DNA of 64,000 nt from contig JAISJN010000005.1 of the NCBI GenBank assembly GCA_031261505.1, positions 1 through 64,000 on the forward strand, in the 5' to 3' direction. Below the pieces are notes generated by a model. It saw only the letters and a list, made by a program, of their open reading frames with translations, was not told where the DNA came from and made no database searches. The DNA is from Clostridioides sp. GTDB lineage: Bacteria > Bacillota > Clostridia > Peptostreptococcales > Peptostreptococcaceae. Made by a program: the position numbers and the translations under genes. Positions within the stretch are counted from its first letter, which is position 1; the number at the start of each line of letters is the position of its first letter. This document shows positions 48,287-59,057 of this stretch, in pieces.

Positions 48287-51200
48287 GTTCTCCTAAATGG
48301 ACGAAAGAACAGCAAGAGGTAATTGAAAGTAGAAACTGTGACCTATTGGTAGCCGCTGCGGCTGGATCGGGTAAGACAGCAGTGCTAGTAGAGAGGATAA
48401 TAAAGATGATTACCTCAAAAGAAGAAAAAATAGATATAGATAAACTTTTGGTGGTTACATTTACAAATGCAGCTGCCTCTGAGATGAGGGAGAGGATCGG
48501 GGACGCAATAGTCAAGGAATTAGAAGCAAACCCAGAGGATAAGTTCCTAAAAAACCAGATTTTACTCCTCAATAAAGCTAAGATAACTACTATTCACTCT
48601 TTCTGTCTAGACGTTATAAAGTCTAATTTCCACACGATAGATCTGGATCCAAACTTTAGGATTGGCGATCAAAACGAGTGTAATCTGATAAAAAAAGAAG
48701 CTATAGAAGAAGTTTTCGACGAGATGTACGAGGACAGAAATCTAGGATTATTAAACCTAGTTGAAAGTTATGCTGAAAAGGGTGGAGACCGAGCGATTGA
48801 GGAGATGATAATGCAGATTCACAACTTTGCAAGGACGTCTCCAGATCCTGAAAAATGGCTAACTGAGTCGGCGGAGAGGTTTAACGTGGACGATAGCTTT
48901 GAATTTTCCAATTCGATATGGGCGAAATACATCCTAGAGTACGTAAAAATCGAGCTTGAAGGATTAGTGGCAAGTATGAAGAGCGCGATAGATCTAGTGC
49001 ACGGAACGTACGAGCTAGAGACATTCGAGCAAAAATTAATTGCAGAGTACGAGGGCGTGTACGAGATATATAAATTATGTTGTGAGGGCAAAGACCTAAA
49101 CGACGAGAGTAAGTTTACAACAAGTTCACCGACGACAGATGTTGAGAGAGAATACGGTGAGAGTGACGATGAGAAAACTGTTTGGAGCGAGGTGTACTCT
49201 AGGTTCAGAAACTTCGAATTTGAGAACTATAGGAAGGGCGTCAAGAATGTATCAAAGGACGCAGTGGACGCCAAACTCCTAAAAGAAAAGGCTAAGGCAA
49301 TCAGGGATAAGGCTAAAAAGTCTATAGAAGATATAATAAAATCGTCTTTCAACAAGGACGAAGAGATGATAAAAAACGAGATGAAGATAATATACAATCT
49401 AGTAAGGCCGATTTCTGATGTAGTTATAAAATTTGATGAGAGATACTCGGATAAGAAGAGGGAGAAATCTATTATAGACTTTGGAGATATCGAACATTTT
49501 GCACTTAGGATACTGACAAGGCGCGATGAGGATGGAAATTTAGTTTCATCTGAAATAGCTAAGAAGTACCAGGAGGTATTCTATGAGATTTTCATAGATG
49601 AATACCAGGACAGCAATCTCGTCCAAGAGGTGCTTTTAAAATCCGTAGCGAGGACTGATAGGCCGAATAGATTTATGGTCGGAGATGTAAAACAGAGCAT
49701 ATATAGATTTAGACAGGCTAGGCCAGAGTTGTTCCTACAAAAGTATAACGACTACAGCGGAGAAAAGGGGGATTCTCATAGAAAGATAATGCTTTATAAG
49801 AACTTCAGGAGTAGGGATGAGGTAATAGACTCTATAAACTACGTATTTGAAAATGCTATGAGCGAGAAGATAGGTGAAATATCGTATACTGAAGATGAAA
49901 GGTTGAACCTAGGAGCTATCTACAAGGAAAATGAGGATGAAAAATCAGTAGTTGGTGGGGTTACAGAGATACATCTAATAGAAAAGAACAGTTCAAAATC
50001 AGATAGTCAATCAGGGGCTGAAAAAGGCGAGGATAGCGAAAAAGTATTTGGATCAGCCAGGGCGTCAAGTAGTTCAAATGAAATAGCGGATGGAGAACTG
50101 CAAGATGGAGAAGAACCAGAGGAACTCGACAATATTCAAATCGAGGCGAGGATGGTAGGTAAAATAATCAAAAACCTAATGTCACCAGATGAAGACGGAA
50201 GGACACAAATGGTATTTGACAAACACACAGGAGAGTATAGAGCTGTCGAGTACAAGGATATAGTAATACTTCTTAGAGCAACCTCGTCTTGGGCACCAGT
50301 ATTTTCAGAGGAACTTACTAATATGGATATACCGGTATACTCAGACACAGGAGTTGGATATTTCGAAACAACGGAGATAAAGGTAGTGATGTCTATCCTA
50401 CAGGTAATAGACAATCCAATGCAGGATATTCCATTGCTAGCTGCACTAAGGTCGCCTGTATTTGGATTTACGCCGGACGATATGGCAAATGTGAGGATGA
50501 TAGATAGAGAGTCCAGCATATACGAGTGTTTAGAGAGAATATCGAGGGTAGACCTATGCGAAGTTTCAGAAGGTGAATTAGAAATTTCGAAAGAGAACTC
50601 GGGAGTTTTGGATATAGATCAAGAAATTCCAAAAATTGAAGCACAATTAATAGAGGATGCGTCTAAGATTTTAGAAGGTGAATTTGTAGATGAGTTCAAG
50701 AAGACATCTGAAAAAGCTAAATTTTTCATGAAGAAACTTAAACTATACAGGGAAAAATCGGTGTACATGTCTACACACGAATTCCTCTGGTATATATACA
50801 ACGACTCTGGTTACTACGCATATGCAGGGGCTATGCCAGGTGGCTTGGCTAGACAGGCCAACCTCAGAGTTCTGTTTGAGAGGGCAAAACAGTTTGGAGA
50901 GTCAAGTTACAAGGGCTTGTTCAATTTTATAGAATTCGTCGATAAACTCAAAAAATCGAGCGATGATATGGGGAGTGCTAAGACTCTTGGAGAAAGTGCA
51001 GACGTAGTTAGAATAATGAGTATCCATAAGAGTAAGGGGCTAGAATTTCCAGTTGTAATTTGCTCGGCAATGGGTAAAAACTTCAATATGATGGATTTCA
51101 AGAAAAAGATACTGTACCACCACGATTTAGGCTACGGTCCACAGGTAGTGGATTTCGATAGGAGGATATCATTCCCCAGTATCGCAAAGGATGCTCTCAA

Positions 51201-52356
51201 AAAAAAGATGATGTTAGAAAGCCTATCAGAGGAGATGAGGGTACTATACGTTGCTTTGACTAGGGCAAAGGAGAAATTGATTCTTACGGGATCTACTAGG
51301 AGCGTTGAAAAAAGCATGAATAAATGGGCTGAAAATATAGGCGAGAGCGGTAAAATATCCGAGTATGGAGTTCTAAAGGGAAGGAATTACTTAGACTGGA
51401 TAATGCCGTCTGTAATCAAGCATAGAGATTCAGAAAATTTGAGAGATTACTTAGATTTAGAGGTTTTCACCGATGCAGACAGATCAAGGTGGAAGACTAA
51501 GATTTGGGACAGGAATGAAATTTCTATAAACTCACTTGAAAATAAAGAGGTATCGAGTTTAGAAGCGATAATTAGAAACCTAGATATAGATGAATACAGC
51601 AGCGATTACAGAGAATTAATCGAGAAAAATCTAGATTTCAAGTATAAATACGCATTAAGTACCAAAAGACCGTCGAGTATTTCAGTTACCGAGATCAAAA
51701 AAATTCAACAGGAATACGAAAATGATGAATCGACACAGATGTTTGATTTCTCAAAAACACAGGACAGGTTAAAAAAACCTATGTTTATCCAAGAGTCTGG
51801 TGGGGTATCAAAGATAAGTCCTTCAGAGAGAGGAACTATAACTCATTTGGTCATGCAGCTGTTAGATTTAACTAGAGTTGAAAATGTTGCAAGAATTAAA
51901 GATCAGGTACTTGAATTTATAGAAAAGAAGATAATAACAGAAACTCAGGCAGAGGTTATAAATCCGTTTAAGTTGTATAAATTTTTCTCGAGTGATTTAG
52001 GACGTAGAATGTTGTTATCAGATACTATAAATAGGGAAAAGGTGATATACTCGAAGATGAGCCTAAAGGATGTATATTCTGAGGACGAAGAGATAGAAAA
52101 TGATGAAGAAGGAAGATACTCAGAAGAACAAATGATGCTTAGAGGAATAATTGACGCGTATTTTGAAGAGGATGACAAAATAGTGATAGTTGACTACAAG
52201 ACTGACTACGTCGACGATGAAAATATAGGCGAGGTAGTTGGAAGGTATGAGAAACAACTTTCAATATACGCAAAATCGCTGGCCGATCTGACAGGCAAAG
52301 AAGTCAAGGAAAAATGGTTATACCTATTTGGAAAAGATATGGGAGTAAAATACTAG
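48283..52356 (+). CDS. addA: ATP-dependent helicase/nuclease subunit A
   Basis: WTKEQQEVIESRNCDLLVAAAAGSGKTAVLVERI, IDEYQDSNLVQEVLL, HKSKGLEFPVVI, LYVALTRAKEKLILTG, IVDYKTD. Confidence 0.97.
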   Translation: MSSPKWTKEQQEVIESRNCDLLVAAAAGSGKTAVLVERIIKMITSKEEKIDIDKLLVVTFTNAAASEMRERIGDAIVKELEANPEDKFLKNQILLLNKAKITTIHSFCLDVIKSNFHTIDLDPNFRIGDQNECNLIKKEAIEEVFDEMYEDRNLGLLNLVESYAEKGGDRAIEEMIMQIHNFARTSPDPEKWLTESAERFNVDDSFEFSNSIWAKYILEYVKIELEGLVASMKSAIDLVHGTYELETFEQKLIAEYEGVYEIYKLCCEGKDLNDESKFTTSSPTTDVEREYGESDDEKTVWSEVYSRFRNFEFENYRKGVKNVSKDAVDAKLLKEKAKAIRDKAKKSIEDIIKSSFNKDEEMIKNEMKIIYNLVRPISDVVIKFDERYSDKKREKSIIDFGDIEHFALRILTRRDEDGNLVSSEIAKKYQEVFYEIFIDEYQDSNLVQEVLLKSVARTDRPNRFMVGDVKQSIYRFRQARPELFLQKYNDYSGEKGDSHRKIMLYKNFRSRDEVIDSINYVFENAMSEKIGEISYTEDERLNLGAIYKENEDEKSVVGGVTEIHLIEKNSSKSDSQSGAEKGEDSEKVFGSARASSSSNEIADGELQDGEEPEELDNIQIEARMVGKIIKNLMSPDEDGRTQMVFDKHTGEYRAVEYKDIVILLRATSSWAPVFSEELTNMDIPVYSDTGVGYFETTEIKVVMSILQVIDNPMQDIPLLAALRSPVFGFTPDDMANVRMIDRESSIYECLERISRVDLCEVSEGELEISKENSGVLDIDQEIPKIEAQLIEDASKILEGEFVDEFKKTSEKAKFFMKKLKLYREKSVYMSTHEFLWYIYNDSGYYAYAGAMPGGLARQANLRVLFERAKQFGESSYKGLFNFIEFVDKLKKSSDDMGSAKTLGESADVVRIMSIHKSKGLEFPVVICSAMGKNFNMMDFKKKILYHHDLGYGPQVVDFDRRISFPSIAKDALKKKMMLESLSEEMRVLYVALTRAKEKLILTGSTRSVEKSMNKWAENIGESGKISEYGVLKGRNYLDWIMPSVIKHRDSENLRDYLDLEVFTDADRSRWKTKIWDRNEISINSLENKEVSSLEAIIRNLDIDEYSSDYRELIEKNLDFKYKYALSTKRPSSISVTEIKKIQQEYENDESTQMFDFSKTQDRLKKPMFIQESGGVSKISPSERGTITHLVMQLLDLTRVENVARIKDQVLEFIEKKIITETQAEVINPFKLYKFFSSDLGRRMLLSDTINREKVIYSKMSLKDVYSEDEEIENDEEGRYSEEQMMLRGIIDAYFEEDDKIVIVDYKTDYVDDENIGEVVGRYEKQLSIYAKSLADLTGKEVKEKWLYLFGKDMGVKY

Positions 52357-52374
52357 ATTTAAGATATAGTAGAG

Positions 52375-52393
52375 CCTTGAATCAGCATTTAAA
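52375..52393 (+). repeat. Tail segment of the dispersed repeat (ccttgaatcagcatttaaa)
   Basis: Matches the conserved 3' segment gttgaatcaacatttaa. Confidence 0.4.
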
Positions 52394-52406
52394 CTAAAGT
52401 TGGGTA

Positions 52407-52455
52407 GCCGAGTATCTACATATCTAAGTGGCGGGATACTCGGCGAGATTTTTTA
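52407..52455 (+). terminator. Terminator after addA
   Basis: GCCGAGTATC...GATACTCGGCgagatttttt. Confidence 0.7.
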
Positions 52456-52517
52456 TGAAGTACATATTAAAATTCACAGGAGCGCATCAGCTTCTGAATT
52501 GACAGGGGGAGCGAAAG

Positions 52518-53822
52518 ATGAGATTTATCCACACATCAGACTGGCATTTAGGTAAAACGCTAGAAGGGCGATCGAGAATTTCTGAGCAAGAACGATTTTG
52601 CGAAGATTTTGTAAAATTGGTAGAAGAGAAGGAAGTAGAACTCGTTATTATAGCAGGGGATATCTACGATACGTACAATCCACCAGCACAAGCCGAAAAA
52701 TTATTTTACAAAACTATATCTAAGCTAGCTGACAATGGAAGGAGGTGTGTATTTATAATCTCTGGGAACCACGACAATCCAGATAGATTATCAGCATCCG
52801 TCCCCCTCGCTAGCGAGCAGGGCATAATAATACTCGGAAAACCGAGAAGCGAGGCAGAGATAGGTGAGTATAAGAATTTCAAAGTGATTGAGGCTAAAGA
52901 AGGATGTACAAAACTTGAGATAGGAGGCGAAAAGGTAACTATTATCTCGCTTCCATACCCAAGCGAAAAGAGGTTAAATGAAATACTAGAGAGCAAGGAA
53001 GAAGATAAAGAAGAGAAAAAAGAATTGGAATTTGAAATAGATACATCTGAAAGTTCTAGTGAAGTTGAAGATAAAGTTGAAACAAAGGCGACTGAAAGTT
53101 CTAGTGAAGATGAAAAAAGACAGGTGACATACTCTATGAAGATAGGAGAGATGTTTGAGCAACTCCAGGGAGAATTTGAAGATGATAGCATAAACATAGC
53201 TGTATCTCATATATTCGTAACTGGAGGGGACGCTTCTGAGTCGGAAAGGCCTATACAACTAGGAGGAAGTCTGCTAGTTGAAAAAAAAGATCTTCCAGAC
53301 AGGGCGCAGTACATAGCTCTAGGACATCTTCACAAACCACAGAAAGCGTCAGAAAGGCTTAGCGCATATTACTCCGGATCTCCACTTCAGTACAGCAAGG
53401 ACGAGAGAAACTACGCCAAAGGAGCTAACATAGTAGATATACATCCAGGTGAAAGGCCAGTGGTCGAAAAAATATACTTTAAAAACTACAAGCCGATAGA
53501 GTTGTTTAAATGCAATGGCGTAACCGAGGCTATAAAGATATGCGAGGAAAATGCAGATAGGGAAATATGGTCGTTCTTTGAAATATCGACGGATGAGGTA
53601 ATATCCACCACTGACCTTAAGCTGATGAAGGACAGATTAAAAGATATTATAGAAATAAAACCGATAATTAAAGACCGCGAGAGAGAAGAACAGACAGATA
53701 TAAAAGAAAAATCTATGGCACAGCTTTTTAGCGAATTTTACCTATTTAGTAAGGGCGTAGAGCCAAAGGGCGAGTTGATGGATTTATTTTTAAATATTAT
53801 AAGCGAAGAAGGTGAGTTCTAG
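52518..53822 (+). CDS. sbcD: Exonuclease SbcCD subunit D
   Basis: MRFIHTSDWHLGKTLEGRSR, IIAGDIYDTYNPPAQAEKLFYKTI, ISGNHDNPDRL, ALGHLHKPQ. Confidence 0.96.
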   Translation: MRFIHTSDWHLGKTLEGRSRISEQERFCEDFVKLVEEKEVELVIIAGDIYDTYNPPAQAEKLFYKTISKLADNGRRCVFIISGNHDNPDRLSASVPLASEQGIIILGKPRSEAEIGEYKNFKVIEAKEGCTKLEIGGEKVTIISLPYPSEKRLNEILESKEEDKEEKKELEFEIDTSESSSEVEDKVETKATESSSEDEKRQVTYSMKIGEMFEQLQGEFEDDSINIAVSHIFVTGGDASESERPIQLGGSLLVEKKDLPDRAQYIALGHLHKPQKASERLSAYYSGSPLQYSKDERNYAKGANIVDIHPGERPVVEKIYFKNYKPIELFKCNGVTEAIKICEENADREIWSFFEISTDEVISTTDLKLMKDRLKDIIEIKPIIKDREREEQTDIKEKSMAQLFSEFYLFSKGVEPKGELMDLFLNIISEEGEF

Positions 53823-53823
53823 G

Positions 53824-56800
53824 ATGAGACCGTTGAAATTGGAATTATCGGGGTTGAATAGCTATATGGAAAAGCAGAGTATAGATTTTGAAGAACTCAC
53901 AAGCAGAGGTCTATTTGGTATATTTGGACCGACGGGAAGTGGAAAATCTACTATATTAGATGCTATTACGCTGGCGATGTACGGAAATATCTCGAGAAAT
54001 ACCAAAGAATTTATAAATAGTTTAAGCTCTGAGGCAGTTATTTCATACGAGTTTGAGATAGGTGCGAAAAATAGTAAGAGAAGGTACTTAGTAGATAGAA
54101 ATTTCAAAAGAAGAAGCAATGGAAAGCCGGGAATGAAGACTAGTTATGCGAGACTGGTAGAGGTGCATGCTGATGGAACTACAAATGTGCTCGCCGACAA
54201 AGTCGGAGAAGTGACTCAGGAAATAATCGGAGTAATCGGATTGACCGCAGAGGATTTCACTAGGTCGGTAGTCCTCCCACAAGGCAAGTTCAACGAATTT
54301 TTAAAACTTACAGGCTCTGGCAGGAGGGATATGTTAGAGAGGATATTCAACCTAGAAAAATACGGTAGGGAGCTTTCTGAGAAGGTAAAAACCAGAAAAT
54401 ATATAAAAATAGATGAATCAAAGTTGCTTAGCTCAAGGATGAGCGCTTACGACAACGTGAGCAAAGAGATGTACGACGAGACTGCTAAGGTATTGTCAGA
54501 ACTAAAGAAGAGCGAGAAAGAAAAAAATATAGAAGTAGAAGAAATTCAAAAAAGATACGATAAAGACAAGGATACTCTAAAACGTCAAATGGAGTTAGAC
54601 CGCTATAAGAAGCAGTTTGACGAACTAGAAACATCAAAAGACGAGATTGAAAAAAAGAAGGTTCTAGTTGAAAAATCAACGAGGGCGACAATGTTGATAC
54701 CACATATAGAGTATTACGAAAAATTAGAAGAAAAAATATCTGTGGACACAGTACAACTAGATGGATATAAAAATAGATACACTATGATAAAAAGAGAACT
54801 CGAACACGTAAAACAGAGGTATGAAGAAAATGCGAAATCGAAGGACGTGGATATACCGAGATTAAACGCAGAAAAATCTAGGTATGAATACGCGATAAAA
54901 CTCGAGGAAGAATTAAATGAATTGTTACTCGAAATGCAGTCACTAAAAAACAATACAGAAGAATTCAGGGACTTAAAAAGTGGATACGAAGCGGAAATAA
55001 AGGTATTGGATGTAGAGATATCAAAGAGTTCAAAAGAAATAGGAAGCGTAAGCGAAAATCTAGACGATATATCAATCTCCGTTGAGCAAAAGCAAAAAAT
55101 ATTTTCTGCCTACGATTACGAAAAACAGTATGTAAAATTAGACGAAGATAAGAAATACAATCAAACAAAGGTAGAGGAGCTAAGAGAAGAAATAAGCTAC
55201 TTAAAAAACGAATACAGATACCTTGAGCAGGACGTAAAAGAGTCCGCCTCAAAATTAGAGGAGAAAAAATCTCATCTAGACTTCTTAACTCAAAAGAGTC
55301 CAGGAAGCACAGACGATGTACTCGTAAAGACGCAGGAAATTATAGAACTTAAAAATCTTGTAGAAAATATCTCGAGAGATGAGAAACACAGGAACGAACT
55401 CCAGGTTCAACTGACAAAAATAGATGCTAAGATATTCGACCTAGAAAAAGAAATAAAGGATATATCGTCTGCACTCGAAAAAAATACTGCTGAGAAGGAC
55501 GATATGAAAGACGATATAAATCGTCTACAGAGTTTAAATTTAGCGAATAGATTGAGACTTGAGCTTGTATCTGGCAAGGCGTGTCCAGTCTGTGGATCAG
55601 TTCACCACGAAGATGTAGAGGAGCGTAAATACGATGGAAATATCGAATTTCTAGAGTCAAAACTTCAAAAAATCGAAGCTGCTGAAAAAGACTTGGAAGA
55701 AAAGCTCCAAAATGTAAATTTGGACAAGCATTCACTAGATAAAACTAGAGATATGAAATATATAGAGCTACAAAGCATAAAATCTACGATTGGAGATAAG
55801 TCGTCTGACGAATGCCAAAGAAAATTGCTAGACTCACAAAAAGAACTATCAGCGTTAAAGGCAAGTATGGAAAAATGGAGTGCTGAGGTAGAGGATATAA
55901 ATAAAGAAATATCGAAACTTGCAGAAGAAAAATCTAAGTTAGAATTAGAAGAAATAAAATTAAAAGAGAGCATTTTAAATAAAGAGGGAATCTTGAAATC
56001 TTTAGAGGCGGAGTTGGATGCAGATGTCGAAGAGTATGAAAAAATAAAGAATACGTACTTAGGACTCGCCACCTCTTTAAAGATAAATAATATCTCATCA
56101 GTAGTTGAAGAGATAAACGAAAACGAGAAAAAGATTGAAACTTTGAGTAAATCTATAAATGAACTCCAGAGCAAAAAAGACGTAAAAGAACTTAAATTTA
56201 AGGAAATTACGGAAAAGCTCAATCAAATAACTATTGAATTAGTGATGGAAGAAGAATCATTTAGCACAAAAAAGGCAATAATAAAAGGCAAAAGAGATGA
56301 AATTGACGATATAACAAAGGGAATGAGTGCAGCTATCCTATTATCTCAAGTAGATGAAGATATAGCAAAAATTTATGAAACAGATAAGAGGATGACATCT
56401 GAACTGAAAGATACAAATGAAGAGTTTGAAAAAAATATCTCGAGGAGATCTATATTAGAATCGGAACTCGATAAAAATAAATCGGAATTTGAGATGATGG
56501 ACCTAGATGTCAAAAAACTAATCATTCAGAATGGATTCAAGGATATATACGATGTCAAGGGTTCTATTTCAGAAAAAGCTATTATAGATAGAATAAATAT
56601 TGAAATTGAAGATTACTTGGAAAAGAGAAAATTTTTGACGATAAAAATTCAAGAACTCGACATGGGCAATTCCGAAAAAATAATTTTGGAAGATGAATTA
56701 GGTTTATTGAAAAACAAGATAATAAATTTAAGGCAAGAGATAATAAATATATCTAAAGATATTGGAAAGAATGAAAATATGTGCTTTGTCCTCAGGGATA

Positions 56801-57360
56801 AACTGGAGAAGATAAAGCTTATCGACGACGAGCTTAAAATAGTAAACCACGACTTAGACTTGTTAGAGGATCTGGACAAGGCAATCCAGGGCAATAAATT
56901 TGTTGAGTACGTGGCTACAAACCAATTAAAATACATCTCTTTGGAGGCTTCAAAGAAACTTAAGAGCATGACAAAGGGAAGGTATCAATTAGAAATAGAC
57001 GATACATTGAACTTCGTTATGAGGGATAATTTCAACGGCGGAGAGAGAAGGAGTGTGGATACCTTATCCGGTGGAGAGACCTTCCTCACATCGCTTTCAC
57101 TTGCGCTAGCTCTTTCAACTCAGATTCAATTGAAGGGAAGGGCCCCTCTTGAGTTCTTCTTCCTAGATGAAGGATTTGGCTCATTGGACAGTGAATTGCT
57201 AGAGATAGTAATAGAATCTCTAGAGAGACTTCACAGCGAAAATTTAAGCGTTGGAATTATAAGTCATATTGAAGAACTAAAAAATAGAGTACCTATAAAA
57301 CTTTTGGTAAGCCCTAGCAAGACAGGTGTAGGCTCTAAAATCAAGATTGAATACAGTTAA
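53824..57360 (+). CDS. sbcC: Exonuclease SbcCD subunit C (SMC-like ATPase)
   Basis: GIFGPTGSGKSTILDAITLAMYG, coiled coils around zinc hook KACPVCGSVHH, TLSGGETFLTSLSLALALS, FFLDEGFGSLD. Confidence 0.96.
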   Translation: MRPLKLELSGLNSYMEKQSIDFEELTSRGLFGIFGPTGSGKSTILDAITLAMYGNISRNTKEFINSLSSEAVISYEFEIGAKNSKRRYLVDRNFKRRSNGKPGMKTSYARLVEVHADGTTNVLADKVGEVTQEIIGVIGLTAEDFTRSVVLPQGKFNEFLKLTGSGRRDMLERIFNLEKYGRELSEKVKTRKYIKIDESKLLSSRMSAYDNVSKEMYDETAKVLSELKKSEKEKNIEVEEIQKRYDKDKDTLKRQMELDRYKKQFDELETSKDEIEKKKVLVEKSTRATMLIPHIEYYEKLEEKISVDTVQLDGYKNRYTMIKRELEHVKQRYEENAKSKDVDIPRLNAEKSRYEYAIKLEEELNELLLEMQSLKNNTEEFRDLKSGYEAEIKVLDVEISKSSKEIGSVSENLDDISISVEQKQKIFSAYDYEKQYVKLDEDKKYNQTKVEELREEISYLKNEYRYLEQDVKESASKLEEKKSHLDFLTQKSPGSTDDVLVKTQEIIELKNLVENISRDEKHRNELQVQLTKIDAKIFDLEKEIKDISSALEKNTAEKDDMKDDINRLQSLNLANRLRLELVSGKACPVCGSVHHEDVEERKYDGNIEFLESKLQKIEAAEKDLEEKLQNVNLDKHSLDKTRDMKYIELQSIKSTIGDKSSDECQRKLLDSQKELSALKASMEKWSAEVEDINKEISKLAEEKSKLELEEIKLKESILNKEGILKSLEAELDADVEEYEKIKNTYLGLATSLKINNISSVVEEINENEKKIETLSKSINELQSKKDVKELKFKEITEKLNQITIELVMEEESFSTKKAIIKGKRDEIDDITKGMSAAILLSQVDEDIAKIYETDKRMTSELKDTNEEFEKNISRRSILESELDKNKSEFEMMDLDVKKLIIQNGFKDIYDVKGSISEKAIIDRINIEIEDYLEKRKFLTIKIQELDMGNSEKIILEDELGLLKNKIINLRQEIINISKDIGKNENMCFVLRDKLEKIKLIDDELKIVNHDLDLLEDLDKAIQGNKFVEYVATNQLKYISLEASKKLKSMTKGRYQLEIDDTLNFVMRDNFNGGERRSVDTLSGGETFLTSLSLALALSTQIQLKGRAPLEFFFLDEGFGSLDSELLEIVIESLERLHSENLSVGIISHIEELKNRVPIKLLVSPSKTGVGSKIKIEYS

Positions 57361-57463
57361 ATTTTTTGATTTTAGGGATTGTATCCACTAATCATCGTAA
57401 TAATAAATTCCAAAATATATATGGATATGATATAATAGAAACAATATCTATTCTTATGAGTAT

Positions 57464-57563
57464 TTACTTGAGAAAGATATCCCACGACCTATAAAGGTTG
57501 CGGGCATAATTCTCATTCCAGTCGGGGTACACCCGCTGAGAGCGTTGAATCATCATTTGATAA
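57464..57563 (+). repeat. Dispersed structured repeat, copy 5
   Basis: ttacTTGAGAAagataTCCCaCgACCtataaaGGTtGcGGGcataaTTCTCAttcCAGTCGGGGTacACCCGCTGagagcgttgaatcatcatttga. Confidence 0.8.
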
Positions 57564-57595
57564 AAAGAAAAATGTAATTAGGAGTGTGGTAAACA

Positions 57596-58864
57596 TTGGA
57601 ATCGCCCGGTGAGATGACCCAGGTAGTAATTTATATTCAAATAGCAGTATTAGCGTTACTTCTTATGATGTCGGCTTTTTTCTCTGCATCAGAGACATCA
57701 CTTATGACTTTGAGCAAGATTAGAATAAGGTCGATGAAGGATGAGGGAGTAAAGGGAGCTAGCTTGGTGAGCTCTTTAGTAGAAAAACCAGGGAAGTTAT
57801 TGAGTGCAATACTAGTTGGAAACAACTTGGCAAATATAGCAGCAACCTCGATATCTACTTCTTTGTTCATATCGTTATTCAGTAAAAATGGAGTATTGTA
57901 CTCTACAGTGATAATGACGATATTAGTGCTCGTGTTTGGGGAGATAACTCCAAAGACAGTAGCGGCAAATGATTCAGAGAGAATAGCTCTATACGTCGCA
58001 AAGCCTCTAAAGGGTATATTGATTATCCTTACGCCAGTTGTGTGGTTGTTCGACTTCATCACAAAGATAATGCTTAAGATATTAGGTATCAAGGCGAAGT
58101 CGGCAAAATCGTTCGTAACAGAAGAAGATCTAAAGACAATGGTAAACGTAAGCCATGAAGAGGGAGTACTGGAAGTAGAAGAAAGAGAAATTATAAACAA
58201 CGTGTTCGAATTTGGAGATATGCAGGCTAAGAATGCCATGGTCCAGAGGATGGATATAGTTGCAATTGATATCGAAAATACCTTTGATGAGATAATGGCT
58301 CTGTTCAAAGAAGAAAAATTGAGTAGGATGCCAGTCTTCGAGGAAAACATAGACGATATTATAGGTATATTAAACTTCAAGGATATAATATTTTTGACTG
58401 ATGAAGAGGAAAAAAACTTCGACATCCATAAGTATTTGAGAACTCCGTTTTTTACCTATGAATTCAAAAAAGTTACAAGTCTACTAGGTGAGATGAAACT
58501 AGCAAAGACTCAGATGGCAATAGTAGTCGATGAGTACGGAGGTACTTCTGGACTTCTTACCATAGAGGACTTAGTAGAAGAGATAGTCGGCGACATAGAA
58601 GACGAGTACGATGAAGAAGAAGATGAGATAATAGTAATAAAAGAAGACGAGTACATCGTCGACGGAAGTACTAAGTTGGGAGATGTAAACGAACTTATCG
58701 GAATAAACTTGGAATCTGACGAGTTCGACTCTATAGGCGGATATATTATCGGTCACCTCGGAAATATTCCAGAGGAAAATCAGACGATAGAAATAGATGA
58801 TATAAGATGTTGTATAGAGAGCATCGACAAGAATCGAATTAAAAAGATAAGGATATTCACATAA
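57596..58864 (+). CDS. CNNM/CorC-HlyC family protein with CBS domains
   Basis: SAFFSASETSLMTLSKIRIRSM, LVFGEITPKTVAANDSERIAL, VDEYGGTSGLLTIEDLVEEIVGDIEDEYD. Confidence 0.93.
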   Translation: MESPGEMTQVVIYIQIAVLALLLMMSAFFSASETSLMTLSKIRIRSMKDEGVKGASLVSSLVEKPGKLLSAILVGNNLANIAATSISTSLFISLFSKNGVLYSTVIMTILVLVFGEITPKTVAANDSERIALYVAKPLKGILIILTPVVWLFDFITKIMLKILGIKAKSAKSFVTEEDLKTMVNVSHEEGVLEVEEREIINNVFEFGDMQAKNAMVQRMDIVAIDIENTFDEIMALFKEEKLSRMPVFEENIDDIIGILNFKDIIFLTDEEEKNFDIHKYLRTPFFTYEFKKVTSLLGEMKLAKTQMAIVVDEYGGTSGLLTIEDLVEEIVGDIEDEYDEEEDEIIVIKEDEYIVDGSTKLGDVNELIGINLESDEFDSIGGYIIGHLGNIPEENQTIEIDDIRCCIESIDKNRIKKIRIFT

Positions 58865-58870
58865 AGAAAG

Positions 58871-58923
58871 ATGTCTCAGATGACCTTGATTGCATTCAAG
58901 GTCATTGTGGGGCATGTTTTTTT
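58871..58923 (+). terminator. Terminator after the CorC-like gene
   Basis: ATGACCTTGattgcattCAAGGTCAT within a longer stem, then gtttttttt. Confidence 0.8.
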
Positions 58924-59057
58924 AGAGAGAGTTAAAATACTTAGAGCAGTAAAAGCAGTAAAAGTAGTTAAAATATTTAAAGAGGCGAACAGATTTTAGA
59001 GCGAAATTATGCTAGAAGCATAAGAAAATTCTAGATTAAAAACGTAGGAGGTGTACG

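Noticed and set aside
57637-58425. 262 aa minus-strand ORF opposite the CorC-like gene
   Set aside because: Antisense shadow of a clearly conserved CBS/CNNM protein; no ribosome-binding site or recognisable family
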